A stretch of DNA of 64,000 nt from Deltaproteobacteria bacterium (GCA_016235345.1 JACRLG010000005.1:1-64000), one strand, 5' to 3'. Counted from the stretch's first letter, positions 55,836 through 63,771 are shown. The notes: a model not told the origin generated them from the letters alone. A program made the numbers and translations.

Positions 55836-56462
55836 ATGACGGGCAACGGAAACCGCATAAGCCTTGCGCGCACAATGATCGTCTATTTTCTTCTGGTGGG
55901 CCTGGCCTGCGTTCTTCTGGGGATGGAGTTTGCGGCGGACATCGAGGGAGCGCCCCTTAAGGCCGCCCTCACGAAAAACATCGGGCGGTACTGCGAGGGG
56001 AAAATCGCGGCCCCGGAGGTTCTTGCCCCGCTTACGCGACTTCGCAACAAGGCCCTTTTGATGGTGGCGGTTATACTGGTGGTGGTGGTGGTGGTGCTCA
56101 CCCTTTTCGTGAAAAGGATAAGCGGCCCGCTGTCCCAGATCATAAGTACGGCCAGGGCCATTTCGGACGGGGACCTCTCATGCACCGTGGAAGCCGAGGC
56201 AAAAAACGAGCTTTCCGAGCTGGCCGGGGTGTTGAACGATCTTACGTCCAATGTCCAGGAGCTTCTGCTTTTTGCGCAAAATCTGAAGGAGACCGGCGAC
56301 GCCCTGGCTGAGGCCGCCCGAAAGGAGGCGTACGACGGCATAATGGGAGTGGAAAAGGAGGCCCTCATGGCCCCTGTGAGGGAATGGACCGGCCAGTCCG
56401 AAAATCTGGCCCGCTTCCTGGAAGGGTTCCGCTTCTATTCCGTATCCGGGAAGACCCCATAA
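55836..56462 (+). CDS. HAMP-domain membrane protein without recognised output domain
   Basis: 208 residues from ATG at 55836 (GGAGACACGCC upstream); an earlier in-frame start adds 36 unlikely residues. Membrane helix about 12-31, a short extracytoplasmic loop of about 40 residues, a second helix about 73-92 with a run of seven Val, then a HAMP domain (KRISGPLSQIISTARAISDGDLSCTV followed by ELSELAGVLNDLTSNV). A helical tail of about 55 residues ends it, with no histidine kinase, cyclase or MCP domain. It is divergent from the AAA/CHAT operon and could sense a signal for it; that is inference. Confidence 0.8.
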   Translation: MTGNGNRISLARTMIVYFLLVGLACVLLGMEFAADIEGAPLKAALTKNIGRYCEGKIAAPEVLAPLTRLRNKALLMVAVILVVVVVVLTLFVKRISGPLSQIISTARAISDGDLSCTVEAEAKNELSELAGVLNDLTSNVQELLLFAQNLKETGDALAEAARKEAYDGIMGVEKEALMAPVREWTGQSENLARFLEGFRFYSVSGKTP

Positions 56463-56499
56463 AAAAGGCGGCCTCGGCAATCGAACGCCGGGGCCGCCT
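56461..56499 (-). terminator. Hairpin terminator downstream of the enoyl-CoA hydratase gene
   Basis: AGGCGGCC (56466-56473) with GGCCGCCT (56492-56499) plus an inner GGC/GCC pair. On the minus strand it runs into CCTTTTTTATGG. It overlaps the stop of the HAMP gene, which has no T-tract on its side. Confidence 0.75.
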
Positions 56500-56503
56500 G
56501 TAA

Positions 56504-56567
56504 CAGCCTGTTGAAAAAGGCTTGATGCGAAGCCTGACACTTAAGTTCGCGTTTTTAGACAGGCTTC
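56504..56567 (-). repeat. Fragment of the interspersed ~120-bp repeat
   Basis: CAGCCTGTTGAAAAAGGC, GATGCGAAGCCTGA and AAGTTCGCGTTTTTAGACAGGC match the ends of the repeat family with the middle missing. It abuts the stop codon of the enoyl-CoA hydratase gene. Confidence 0.7.
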
Positions 56568-57337
56568 TACTCGCCGATAAACACCGCCGGACGCTTCTGG
56601 GCAAAGGCCATCATGCCTTCCATGGTGTCCTTGGTCTCGAAGAGCTTCGCCAGTTCCTCCCGCTCGTGCTGAAGGTGAAGATCGGGTGAAATCGAGGCGG
56701 CCTGGGCCATCACCCGCAAAATCGCCTTCACCGCAAGGGGCGGACGCCCCGAAAGGACCTCGGCCATTTCCAGGGCCTTGGCGAGCGTCTGGCCCTCTTC
56801 GGCCAGGTGATTCACAAGCCCCATCGAAAGAGCCTCCTCCGAAGGAATCTGAGCGCCGGTCAGGATGCACTCGATGGCCTTGGCGCGCCCGATCAGGCGG
56901 GGCAGGCGAAGGGTGCCGCCGTAGCCGGGCATGATCCCCAGGTTGGTTTCCGTAAGCCCTATGCGGGAGTTCACCTTCAATATCCGCAGATGGCAGGCCA
57001 TGGCCATTTCCAGGCCGCCGCCGAAGGCGTGGCCGTTCATGGCCGCGATCACGGGAATGGGCATGAACTCGATCTTGTTGAAAACGTCCTGGGCCATTTT
57101 CAAAAAATCGATGGGTGAGTACGGGCCGAATCCGCCCGTGAGGTCCGCGCCCGCACAGAAAATCTTGTCGCCGCTTCCGGTTATGATAAGGGACCGGAGG
57201 CTCTTGTCCCTGGCCGCGTTGTTCAAGGCGTCGTTTAATCCGTTGAAAACCTCCAGGGAAAGCTGGTTGGCCTTGGGCTTGTTGATGGTGGCGATGGCCG
57301 CCTTGCCTTTCACTTCGTACAGTACAGCGTCGGACAT
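56567..57337 (-). CDS. Enoyl-CoA hydratase/isomerase family protein
   Basis: 256 residues, crotonase fold. Oxyanion-hole strands IFCAGADL and GHAFGGGLEMAMACHLRI, with both catalytic glutamates in place: Glu110 in the second strand and Glu130 in GLTETNLGIMPGYGGTLRLPR. It hydrates trans-2-enoyl-CoA in beta-oxidation or a related acyl-CoA pathway. The start follows AAAGGAGAAGGG. It lies downstream of the 3-hydroxyacyl-CoA dehydrogenase gene with a repeat element between them, so the two may share a transcript. Confidence 0.94.
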   Translation of the reverse strand: MSDAVLYEVKGKAAIATINKPKANQLSLEVFNGLNDALNNAARDKSLRSLIITGSGDKIFCAGADLTGGFGPYSPIDFLKMAQDVFNKIEFMPIPVIAAMNGHAFGGGLEMAMACHLRILKVNSRIGLTETNLGIMPGYGGTLRLPRLIGRAKAIECILTGAQIPSEEALSMGLVNHLAEEGQTLAKALEMAEVLSGRPPLAVKAILRVMAQAASISPDLHLQHEREELAKLFETKDTMEGMMAFAQKRPAVFIGE

Positions 57338-57351
57338 GTCCCTTCTCCTTT

Positions 57352-57477
57352 ACAGGCTGTCGAAAAACGCGATCCGCTTTGTTGTGCTTCAAATCCAATT
57401 TCGGTCACGTACAGAAGAGTACGCTCCCTTATTGGCTTTTCGCACGCCTTGCGGCTCATCTTTTTTCATCAGCCTGT
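57352..57477. repeat. Interspersed ~120-bp palindromic repeat between beta-oxidation genes
   Basis: Terminal inverted repeats ACAGGCTG and CAGCCTGT. The interior has AACGCGATCCGCTTTGTTGTGC, TCGGTCACGTACAGAAGAGTACGCTCCC, TTATTGGCTTTTCGCACGCCTTGCGGCTCAT. It lies in the 211-bp gap between the two fatty-acid genes; a further partial end (GAGTTTTTCAACGGGC) follows. Confidence 0.88.
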
Positions 57478-57548
57478 AGCGCTTGAGTTTTTCAACGGGC
57501 TATCAGTGTTCGATGTATGCAAACTTCGATTGCTATACCGAACCATTA

Positions 57549-58709
57549 CTATAGTTTTTTATAGGAGCCGTCAACAATCTCCGGCTCCGGCTTGAAGATG
57601 TTCAGTCCGTAGCGGGCGTGGAGCTTTTCCAGGCTCGCCGCCAGCATGGCCGGGTCAACGTTGGCGCAGATGGCGAAAGGCCCGGCGAAGGCCTTCATGC
57701 CGTGGACCACCCCCAGGTCGATGTCGGCGGTGGAGGCGGCGATGCCCTCCTTGAAAACCCGCACGGCCTCGTTCATCTGAATGGCAAGCATGTCAAGGGG
57801 CGTGATGTCGGTGGTTTCCCTGGAATTGTCGATGACCGCCTTGCCGTTCTCCCACTTGTAGAGCCCCTGGCCGGTTTTCATGCCAAGCTGGCCGCTTGCG
57901 ATCTTCGCCTTTAAGGTCTTTCCGGGCTCGAACTCCCTGGAAAGAGTCTTGGCGTAGTAATCGAGGGTGTGGGAGAAAACGTCCAGGCCCACGAAATCGG
58001 CCAGTTCAAACGGCCCCATGGGCATTCCGGTCTTCTGCATGGCGGCGTCCAGCTCCTGGGGCGGGATTTTGCCCTCGTCCAGGATGGCGCTTAAAAGGGC
58101 CTGGTTGGGGGCGCTTATGCGGTTCACGATGAATCCGGGAGAGTCCTTAAGAACCTTGACCGGAATCTTGCCGATTTTTTTGGTCACCTCGATCAGAAGG
58201 TCGGCGCTTTCGTCGGCGCTCTTTTCACCGCAGATGATCTCCACCAGCTTCATGCGGTTCACGGGGTTGAAAAAGTGCATTCCCAGAAAGCGCCCGGGGT
58301 TGTCCACGGAGGTTGCGATCTCCGAGATGCTCATGGTGCTTGTGTTGGTGGCCAATACCGCATCCTTGGGGGCGAGAGCCGCGACGTCGGCGAAGACCTT
58401 CTTTTTGAGGTCCATTATCTCCGGCACGGCCTCTATCACAACCTGGGCATCGGCCACTGCGGTCTTCAAATCGGTGGTGGGAATTATCAGGTTGTTCAGT
58501 ATGTTGTCTGCGGCGTCCTGGGCCATCTTGCCCTTTCCCACCAGGAACAGGATGCTGTCTTTGATGCCCTTCATGCCCCTGTCCACGAACTCCTGCTTGA
58601 TGTCCTGCATGGCGACGGTGTAGCCCGCCGTTGCGCACACCTGGGCTATGCCGTGGCCCATTGCCCCTGATCCGATTATCGCGATTTTTTTTATGTCCGA
58701 AATGTTCAT
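57549..58709 (-). CDS. 3-hydroxyacyl-CoA dehydrogenase
   Basis: 386 residues. NAD-binding Rossmann motif IAIIGSGAMGHGIAQVCATAGY at the start, ATNTSTMSISEIA and the catalytic His region LGMHFFNPVNRMKLVEII, then DSPGFIVNR and the C-terminal helical domains (MGPFELADFVGLDVFSHTLDYY), with a second partial C-terminal domain completing the longer version of the family. It oxidises L-3-hydroxyacyl-CoA to 3-ketoacyl-CoA. Promoter and operator-like palindromes lie just upstream, and the enoyl-CoA hydratase gene lies downstream. Confidence 0.95.
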   Translation of the reverse strand: MNISDIKKIAIIGSGAMGHGIAQVCATAGYTVAMQDIKQEFVDRGMKGIKDSILFLVGKGKMAQDAADNILNNLIIPTTDLKTAVADAQVVIEAVPEIMDLKKKVFADVAALAPKDAVLATNTSTMSISEIATSVDNPGRFLGMHFFNPVNRMKLVEIICGEKSADESADLLIEVTKKIGKIPVKVLKDSPGFIVNRISAPNQALLSAILDEGKIPPQELDAAMQKTGMPMGPFELADFVGLDVFSHTLDYYAKTLSREFEPGKTLKAKIASGQLGMKTGQGLYKWENGKAVIDNSRETTDITPLDMLAIQMNEAVRVFKEGIAASTADIDLGVVHGMKAFAGPFAICANVDPAMLAASLEKLHARYGLNIFKPEPEIVDGSYKKL

Positions 58710-58757
58710 GACGCCTACCCTTCTGGTTGATGTAATTGCCGGACCGCTGACCGATAG

Positions 58758-58812
58758 ACTGACATGTCAGTTTTTTATTCGACCGAATAGCACTCCGAAA
58801 AAGCCCTGTCAA
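58758..58812 (-). promoter_or_regulatory. Promoter with overlapping palindromic operators upstream of the 3-hydroxyacyl-CoA dehydrogenase gene
   Basis: Minus strand: TTGACA (58807-58812), 17-bp spacer, TATTCG (58784-58789). The interrupted palindrome ATTCGACCGAAT (58777-58788, plus strand) overlaps the -10 box, and a perfect 14-bp palindrome ACTGACATGTCAGT (58758-58771) lies around the predicted start of transcription. The layout fits repression by a TetR/FadR-type acyl-CoA-responsive regulator; the regulator is not in this window. Confidence 0.6.
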
Positions 58813-58977
58813 GCCTCCATGTCGTCTGAGCCAAGATTTTCAGACCGATTGCCGGATGGCGGCCATGACGCCTGGCATAAGCCCACTGGCCCGCGAATTT
58901 CTGCATCCAAATCAAGCACAAAAAATTGTCATATTTTATTTAAATATTAAATTACAAAATTTTTTGCTATTTTCTTA

Positions 58978-59006
58978 TTGACATAATTTTTTGCTTAATT
59001 TATTTT
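58978..59006 (+). promoter_or_regulatory. Putative promoter in AT-rich intergenic region
   Basis: TTGACA at 58978-58983 and TATTTT at 59001-59006, 17-bp spacer. It lies in a very AT-rich region (about 58900-59240) upstream of the 36-codon gene. Confidence 0.45.
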
Positions 59007-59140
59007 CAATAAAAAGTGAGCATTGGTTTTTGCCATGGCGGATTTGGCGAACGATTGCTTGGAAACCTTGGGGGGAAGTGGACGTTTTTTTAATATAGCA
59101 TCCTGATTTTTTTAATGAAAAAAATTTTGAAAAATTTTTC

Positions 59141-59169
59141 TTGACATCCGGTTCTAGTTTGGATTATTT
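59141..59169 (+). promoter_or_regulatory. Putative promoter for the 36-codon gene
   Basis: TTGACA at 59141-59146 with TTATTT at 59164-59169 (17-bp spacer), about 95 bp before the ATG at 59266. A short GTACAGTTGTAC repeat follows the -10 region. Confidence 0.45.
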
Positions 59170-59265
59170 GTAAGTACAGTTGTACGGACACTTATAAAAA
59201 CATTAAAAGCTACATTTAATCGCAAATTTGTTTTTAAACATGCTCACAACCCAAAGGAGGTTCCC

Positions 59266-59376
59266 ATGAACGGAATCCGTCAACAAAATCCCGGCAGGCG
59301 CATCCCGGTGAGGCATCCTCTCTCCACCTCCATCAAGGTGGGCTTTCCCAAAAAGACCGCCCTGACCCTGGGTTAG
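59266..59376 (+). CDS. Small basic protein, 36 residues
   Basis: The ATG at 59266 is preceded by AAAGGAGG with a five-base gap, the best ribosome site in the window, and two candidate promoters lie upstream. The product begins MNGIRQQNPGRRIPVRHPLS and ends TALTLG, is Arg/Lys/Pro-rich, and lacks a signal or membrane segment. No known family. It could be a real small protein or a leader peptide for the gene that starts 56 bp later. Confidence 0.5.
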   Translation: MNGIRQQNPGRRIPVRHPLSTSIKVGFPKKTALTLG

Positions 59377-59432
59377 GACAAGGCCGCAGCACTCGGCCAA
59401 CGACGCACGCTATAATATAAGGAGACCGGGCC

Positions 59433-60320
59433 ATGGAAAACACCGCTTCCAACCACATGTCGCTGAATCGCCTGGAACTTAGGCTCCTGGGATTCTTTTT
59501 CCTGGTCTCGGTGCTGGCCTTCCTGGTGGCAGGGCTCATACTGGTCAACTACGCCCAGAAATTCGCCCCCCAGGTTTCAGAGCTTTTGGGCCTCAATATC
59601 AAGCTCAACAAGCAGATGATGGTCTCCATCGACGACACCTTTCCCGTGATGGCCAAGTTCGAAAACGATTTTGCAATTGGGCTCAAGACCGAAATCCCCT
59701 TGCGGGTGCCCATATCCACCGTGCTCAAGGTGCCCATCGACGAGACCTTTTCCGTGCCTTTCAAGGATTCCTTCACCGTTACCCTCGATAAGCCCCTTGC
59801 CATAAAGGGCAACGTCCGGGTCAAGACCAACATACCGCTCGACACCAAGATCGAGGTGATGATAGCCGGGGTCAAGCACCGTCTGCCCATAAAGGCCTCC
59901 ATTCCCATAGACATGGAGTTTCCCCTGCGGGAGAGCTTCGAGGTGGAGTCCGACCTTTCCCTTCGCATGAAGGAGCCCATGCCGGTCCACATAAAGCAGA
60001 CCCTGGAAGCGCCGGTCAATTTCGTGGTGGAGGGGGTGATGCCGCTCGACAAGCAGATACTGGCCCCGGTTTCGGCGGACCTTGCATGCAGCATACGCAT
60101 GAAGCACGACATGCCGCTTCTCATGGACCTGGATCTGTCCTTGGACGACCTTGGCCGGGGGATAATCCCCACCATGAGGCCCGCGACGCCCACTGACGCG
60201 GGAATGTTCGGGGAAGGCGGCTTTTTCCGGGACATCTGGCAGAGGTTGAACGGCGAGCCCCCGCCCGTAAAAGCGCCCAAGGCGGGCATCATCTGCCCGG
60301 TCGGCAAACCGGGGTGCTGA
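59433..60320 (+). CDS. Membrane-anchored protein with periodic beta pattern, function unknown
   Basis: 295 residues; GGAGACCGGGCC precedes the ATG. One membrane helix (about 18-42), then about 190 residues with a repeating unit of 15-20 residues of the form Pro-hydrophobic-x-hydrophobic (TEIPLRVPISTVLKVPIDET, FTVTLDKPLAIKGNVRVKTN, IPLDTKIEVMIAGVKHRLPI). This suggests a regular beta-solenoid or long beta sheet in the periplasm. The C-terminal tail is Pro/Gly-rich with two Cys. No family recognised. It may share a transcript with the 36-codon gene and ends in a hairpin terminator. Confidence 0.75.
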   Translation: MENTASNHMSLNRLELRLLGFFFLVSVLAFLVAGLILVNYAQKFAPQVSELLGLNIKLNKQMMVSIDDTFPVMAKFENDFAIGLKTEIPLRVPISTVLKVPIDETFSVPFKDSFTVTLDKPLAIKGNVRVKTNIPLDTKIEVMIAGVKHRLPIKASIPIDMEFPLRESFEVESDLSLRMKEPMPVHIKQTLEAPVNFVVEGVMPLDKQILAPVSADLACSIRMKHDMPLLMDLDLSLDDLGRGIIPTMRPATPTDAGMFGEGGFFRDIWQRLNGEPPPVKAPKAGIICPVGKPGC

Positions 60321-60342
60321 AAACAGAGGGCTGAGAAATTTT

Positions 60343-60373
60343 ACGGGCGACCCGGAATTTCCAGGTCGCCCGT
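60343..60373 (+). terminator. Bidirectional hairpin terminator
   Basis: ACGGGCGACC (60343-60352) and GGTCGCCCGT (60364-60373), perfect 10-bp stem, followed by TTTATT on the plus strand and by AAAATTT-type T-rich sequence on the minus strand. It separates the convergent genes ending at 60320 and 60392. Confidence 0.85.
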
Positions 60374-60391
60374 TTTATTCCGTGTTACATC

Positions 60392-60751
60392 TCATTTGGG
60401 CCAGATCATGGATTCCTTTTCCACGCCGAAAATCATGTTGGCGGTAAGATAAACAAGGGTTTCCGTGCCGTTGTTTCTTATTCCGTGGGGCGCGCCTCCG
60501 GGAATGAGCACCGCCCGGCCAGCCGCGGCCTCCTCTTCTTCATCCCCAACGGTCATGAGCCCGCAGCCCGAAATGATGTAGTAGCACTGCTCCTGCGGGT
60601 GCGAGTGGATGAACTGCGCGCCGCCGGGGTCAACATGGGTGAGCTGAATTGACACTTCCTTGGCCCGGGCGTTTTTTTCACCGATCAAAAGCCATGTTGT
60701 AAACCCGTCGTAAACTCCGACCGGAACATTTTCAACCCCCTTGACAATCAT
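60392..60751 (-). CDS. Cupin-domain protein
   Basis: 119 residues. Cupin motif 1 HVDPGGAQFIHSHPQEQCYYIISGCG with a full set of likely metal ligands (two His, Glu or Gln, later His), and motif 2 RAVLIPGGAPHGIRNNG. Single small barrel, cytoplasmic. GGGAGGGAAA precedes the ATG and the start overlaps the nhaA stop by 20 bp. Substrate unknown. Confidence 0.88.
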   Translation of the reverse strand: MIVKGVENVPVGVYDGFTTWLLIGEKNARAKEVSIQLTHVDPGGAQFIHSHPQEQCYYIISGCGLMTVGDEEEEAAAGRAVLIPGGAPHGIRNNGTETLVYLTANMIFGVEKESMIWPK

Positions 60752-61937
60752 TTTCCCTCCCGAAAATTCTCAGAATTGCTAACCCTGCCAGGCCCGCCAG
60801 CAGTGAACCAAGCAACACGCTGATTTTCGATATTTGGACAAGTTCCGGGTCCTCGAAAGCCAGAAGGGTGATGAAAATCGACATCGTAAAACCTATTCCG
60901 CCCAGAAAACCGGCCCCTAGGACATGCTTCCACGACAAATCGCCGGGAAGCCTTGCAAGGCCCGATTTAACGGCCAGAAAGCTGAGCAGGAAAATTCCCG
61001 CCGGCTTGCCCGCGAAAAGGCCCGCCAATATTCCCATGCTGTTGGCGCTTGCAAGGCCGCCCGCCCAATCACCGGAAAGGGCTATTCCGGTGTTGGCCAG
61101 GGCGAAAAGCGGCAGTATGACGTAGGCCACCGGGCCGTGGAGGGCGCGCTGGAGCCGGTTTGAAGGCGAATTGCCGACTCCGCGAGCGAAAGGAATGACA
61201 AAGGCCAGCAAAACGCCCGAAATGGTTGCGTGAACCCCGCTTTCGTGCATGAAAAAACACATGGCCACACCGGGAATCAGATAGAAGGCCAGCCGGTGAA
61301 CGCCCATGCGGTTAAGAAGCAGGAGCCCGGCGAAAATCCCGATGGCCATGAGAAAGTATGCCAGGGAAAAATCGCCGGTATAAAAAATCGCGATTATGAT
61401 TATTGCGCCCAGATCGTCTATTATGGCCAGGGCGGTGAGAAATATCTTGAGCGAGACAGGAGCCCTGCGGCCCAGAAGGGACAGCGCCCCAAGGGCGAAG
61501 GCGATGTCCGTGGCCATGGGAATGCCGATCCCGGCCTGGGTTTCAAGCCCCCTGTTGAAAAGATAATGAAAAAACGCGGGCAGGGCCATGCCGCCCACGG
61601 CGGCGAAAATGGGCAGAACCGCGTTTTTGGGGTCAGAAAGCTCGCCGACGTAAAGCTCCCTTTCGATCTCAAGGCCGATCATGAGGAAAAAGACCGCCAT
61701 CAGCCCGTCGTTTATCCAGTGAACTATGCTGTATGAAAGAACCTTTCCTCCGGCCACGAATCCGGCCTTTGCCTGCCAGAAGCCGGTGTAGGCGTCTCCG
61801 AAAAGGGAGTTGGCGGCAACCAGTGAAAAAATGGTGCAGAAAATGAGTATCAATCCGCCGGAACTCTCTGATTCCTGAAAATCCCGGCACTGATCGGACA
61901 TATTGGTGGTCATGGCCGACTCGTATGTTCCTTTCAT
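60732..61937 (-). CDS. nhaA: Na+/H+ antiporter NhaA
   Basis: 401 residues with about 12 membrane helices. The transport-site Asp pair is in ALAIIDDLGAIIIIAIFY, and other NhaA signatures are present: VHWINDGLMAVFFLMIGLEIERE, GIPMATDIAFALGAL and GAGFLGGIGFTMSIFI. It exchanges protons for sodium across the inner membrane. The first 12 residues may not be native, since Met9 and Met13 are alternatives. It follows the methyltransferase gene by 3 bp and overlaps the cupin gene. Confidence 0.95.
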   Translation of the reverse strand: MKGTYESAMTTNMSDQCRDFQESESSGGLILIFCTIFSLVAANSLFGDAYTGFWQAKAGFVAGGKVLSYSIVHWINDGLMAVFFLMIGLEIERELYVGELSDPKNAVLPIFAAVGGMALPAFFHYLFNRGLETQAGIGIPMATDIAFALGALSLLGRRAPVSLKIFLTALAIIDDLGAIIIIAIFYTGDFSLAYFLMAIGIFAGLLLLNRMGVHRLAFYLIPGVAMCFFMHESGVHATISGVLLAFVIPFARGVGNSPSNRLQRALHGPVAYVILPLFALANTGIALSGDWAGGLASANSMGILAGLFAGKPAGIFLLSFLAVKSGLARLPGDLSWKHVLGAGFLGGIGFTMSIFITLLAFEDPELVQISKISVLLGSLLAGLAGLAILRIFGRENDCQGG

Positions 61938-61940
61938 ACT

Positions 61941-62840
61941 TCACACGGGCTTTTTGGCGGTTACGAGAATGTAAAGGTACGGGTTTACGCCAAGGGTCAT
62001 TTCAACAAAGCGGAAAAAGATGTCTATGAACGTCAGCATGAAGCCCGGATAGTCCTTTATGAGCGTTTTCCGGTGCGCGCCGATCCTTTTGCGCCAGTGC
62101 GAGAGCATCCCGAAGGTTTCCCTGGAAATATCCGTGATTTCAATATCCTCAAAACCGGCCCTTTCCAGGCTTTTGCGCCAGTCTTCAGGGGAATACATCT
62201 CCGGGGCCGCCATCATGGGACGCGCCAGGAGGCGCGAAAATGTCCGCACAGGCGAAATTCGCCCTCCATCCAGCACTATGTCTGCAACCGAAAAGGCCCC
62301 GCCGGGTTTCAGCACCCGGTGCGCCTCCATGGCGAAGGCGGCCTTATCCGGGTAGTGGAAGGCGGTTTCTATGGCGTAGAGTCCGTCGAAATTTTTATCC
62401 GGCAGGGGGATTTTGCAGGCGTCTCCGTGCCGGAAACCCACCCTCTTGGACAAGCCCTGGCCGGTCTTTCGCGCATTGGCTTTTTCCACGTGGGCCGGGG
62501 TGATGTTGATGCCGGTTATTGTTACATCGGGGTTTTCTGTTGCCAAAAGGCAGGCCGGGCCGCCTATGCCGCAGCCCACATCCAGCCAGCGGCCTGTTTT
62601 TGGGAGGCTTTTTGCCGTGAACCGCACAAGATCGCGCTGGGCCTCGGCCAGATCAGCCTTCCTGGGGTTTTCCGCGTAGCCGATGCTTAAAATCCCGGAG
62701 TCCTCGCTCATGGTTTCAAAGAGGCTCTCGAACAGCCGGTAATAGGCCACCACCTTCTGATGCGCCTTTCCCGGCATTGCGTGGCTCGCAAAAAACCCGG
62801 CAGCCTCTCCAATCTTCCCCATCCCCCCGCCTTGCTTCAT
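61941..62840 (-). CDS. Class I SAM-dependent methyltransferase (tocopherol/sterol C-methyltransferase-like)
   Basis: 299 residues. SAM motif I WLDVGCGIGGPACLLATEN, motif II region GLYAIETAFHYPDKAAFAMEAHRVLKPGG. The preceding YYRLFESLFETMSEDSGILSIGY segment and FSRLLARPMMAAPEMYSPEDWRKSLERAGF later are shared with small-molecule methyltransferases such as gamma-tocopherol or cyclopropane-synthase relatives. Start ATG has GGGGAGGGGTTC before it; Met7 is an alternative. Substrate unknown. First gene of the methyltransferase / nhaA / cupin run. Confidence 0.88.
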   Translation of the reverse strand: MKQGGGMGKIGEAAGFFASHAMPGKAHQKVVAYYRLFESLFETMSEDSGILSIGYAENPRKADLAEAQRDLVRFTAKSLPKTGRWLDVGCGIGGPACLLATENPDVTITGINITPAHVEKANARKTGQGLSKRVGFRHGDACKIPLPDKNFDGLYAIETAFHYPDKAAFAMEAHRVLKPGGAFSVADIVLDGGRISPVRTFSRLLARPMMAAPEMYSPEDWRKSLERAGFEDIEITDISRETFGMLSHWRKRIGAHRKTLIKDYPGFMLTFIDIFFRFVEMTLGVNPYLYILVTAKKPV

Positions 62841-62897
62841 GAACCCCTCCCCGCAAAACGCATGTCATTGGTTGATGATTTCCTCTTTTACCCCATT

Positions 62898-63416
62898 TCA
62901 GCCATCAGATTGAGGCTTCTTCGTCTCAAATTCTTTATCCACTTCCGATAGAAGCTCGGCTAACAGTTTTTTGGATTTTCCGGCCTCTATAAAAAAGCCG
63001 CCGTACATCATCGCCAGTAAAAAGCAAAACATACCACCCAAGACTCCGAGCATACCCCACGTAGCGTCATCGAACCCGCTGGCAATTAGGGCAAGTGAAA
63101 AAATGCTCAACAGTCCCACAATCGGGACGAGTAAAATATACGTAATAGGGTGCAACGTCATATGGATGCGGATGACAGTTCCTTTATCTTTTGGCATGAA
63201 GCATCCGTAAATTATCGGTAGGAATTAATTTCGATAATGAATGATTCTATTTATCGTGAAACCCGTTTCATCTATCTGGCCTGCTAATGGTGCAACTTCC
63301 CTTCTTCCAAGGCCGAACAATTTTCTTGGCTCCACTCTCCGGCTTATTTCTTTAACAAGAGTCTGTACATCTAAGGGGCTTTCCACAATCCAGGATTCAT
63401 ATGGAAAAAATTTCAT
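62898..63416 (-). pseudogene. Membrane protein gene interrupted by an in-frame TAA
   Basis: A 63-codon ORF (63416 to 63225; MKFFPYESWIVESPLDVQT to GFTINRIIHYRN) and a 99-codon ORF (63197 to 62898; MPKDKGTVIRIHMTLHP, two membrane helices) are in the same frame, separated only by a TAA and nine codons reading FLPIIYGCF. Read through, they form one protein of about 172 residues of a common type: a V-E-P-R soluble start, then RIIHYRN-S-FLPIIYG, then a short M-LHP segment before two membrane helices. The usual Ser after YRN suggests TCA changed to TAA. GGAGAAGAA precedes the first ATG. Family function unknown. Confidence 0.75.
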
Positions 63417-63599
63417 TTCTTCTCCACCGTTTAAGCAGTCCAACCTGCCCAATTAATAAAAATTCTGATCATTCCTCGCGCTTTTTTGCATTATTTATCA
63501 CTCATTGGGCTCAGGCGCAACATCGGTGCGAAGGCAGGCAATTATTACTTGGAGCATTAAATATTTCTATTTTTAGCGGGATGTGCTATGGTCCCGCAC

Positions 63600-63665
63600 A
63601 TGAACTTCAACGACACCCGCAAATTGAGTCCCAAGGCACAGGAAGCATTGCAGGAGTATTTTTGA
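63600..63665 (+). pseudogene. Possible remnant of an IS630-type transposase N terminus
   Basis: A 21-codon frame, MNFNDTRKLSPKAQEALQEY and a stop. It resembles the start of IS630-family transposases (x-D-x-RKLSPKAQEALR). No further transposase sequence follows. Tentative. The rest of the 63417-63771 gap shows no gene. Confidence 0.35.
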
Positions 63666-63771
63666 AACATACTGAAAAGGGTGTGTGGAAGTTCTTTTTC
63701 AAAAAGCCTGCCGAATCATCTCGGATATTGTTGAACGGAAAACGAGAATACGCTTGGAGCAAGGGGGTGAC

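Noticed and set aside
63225-63227. Recoded stop (selenocysteine) in the split membrane protein gene
   Set aside because: The codon is TAA, not TGA, and there is no adjacent hairpin; a Ser to stop mutation is simpler.
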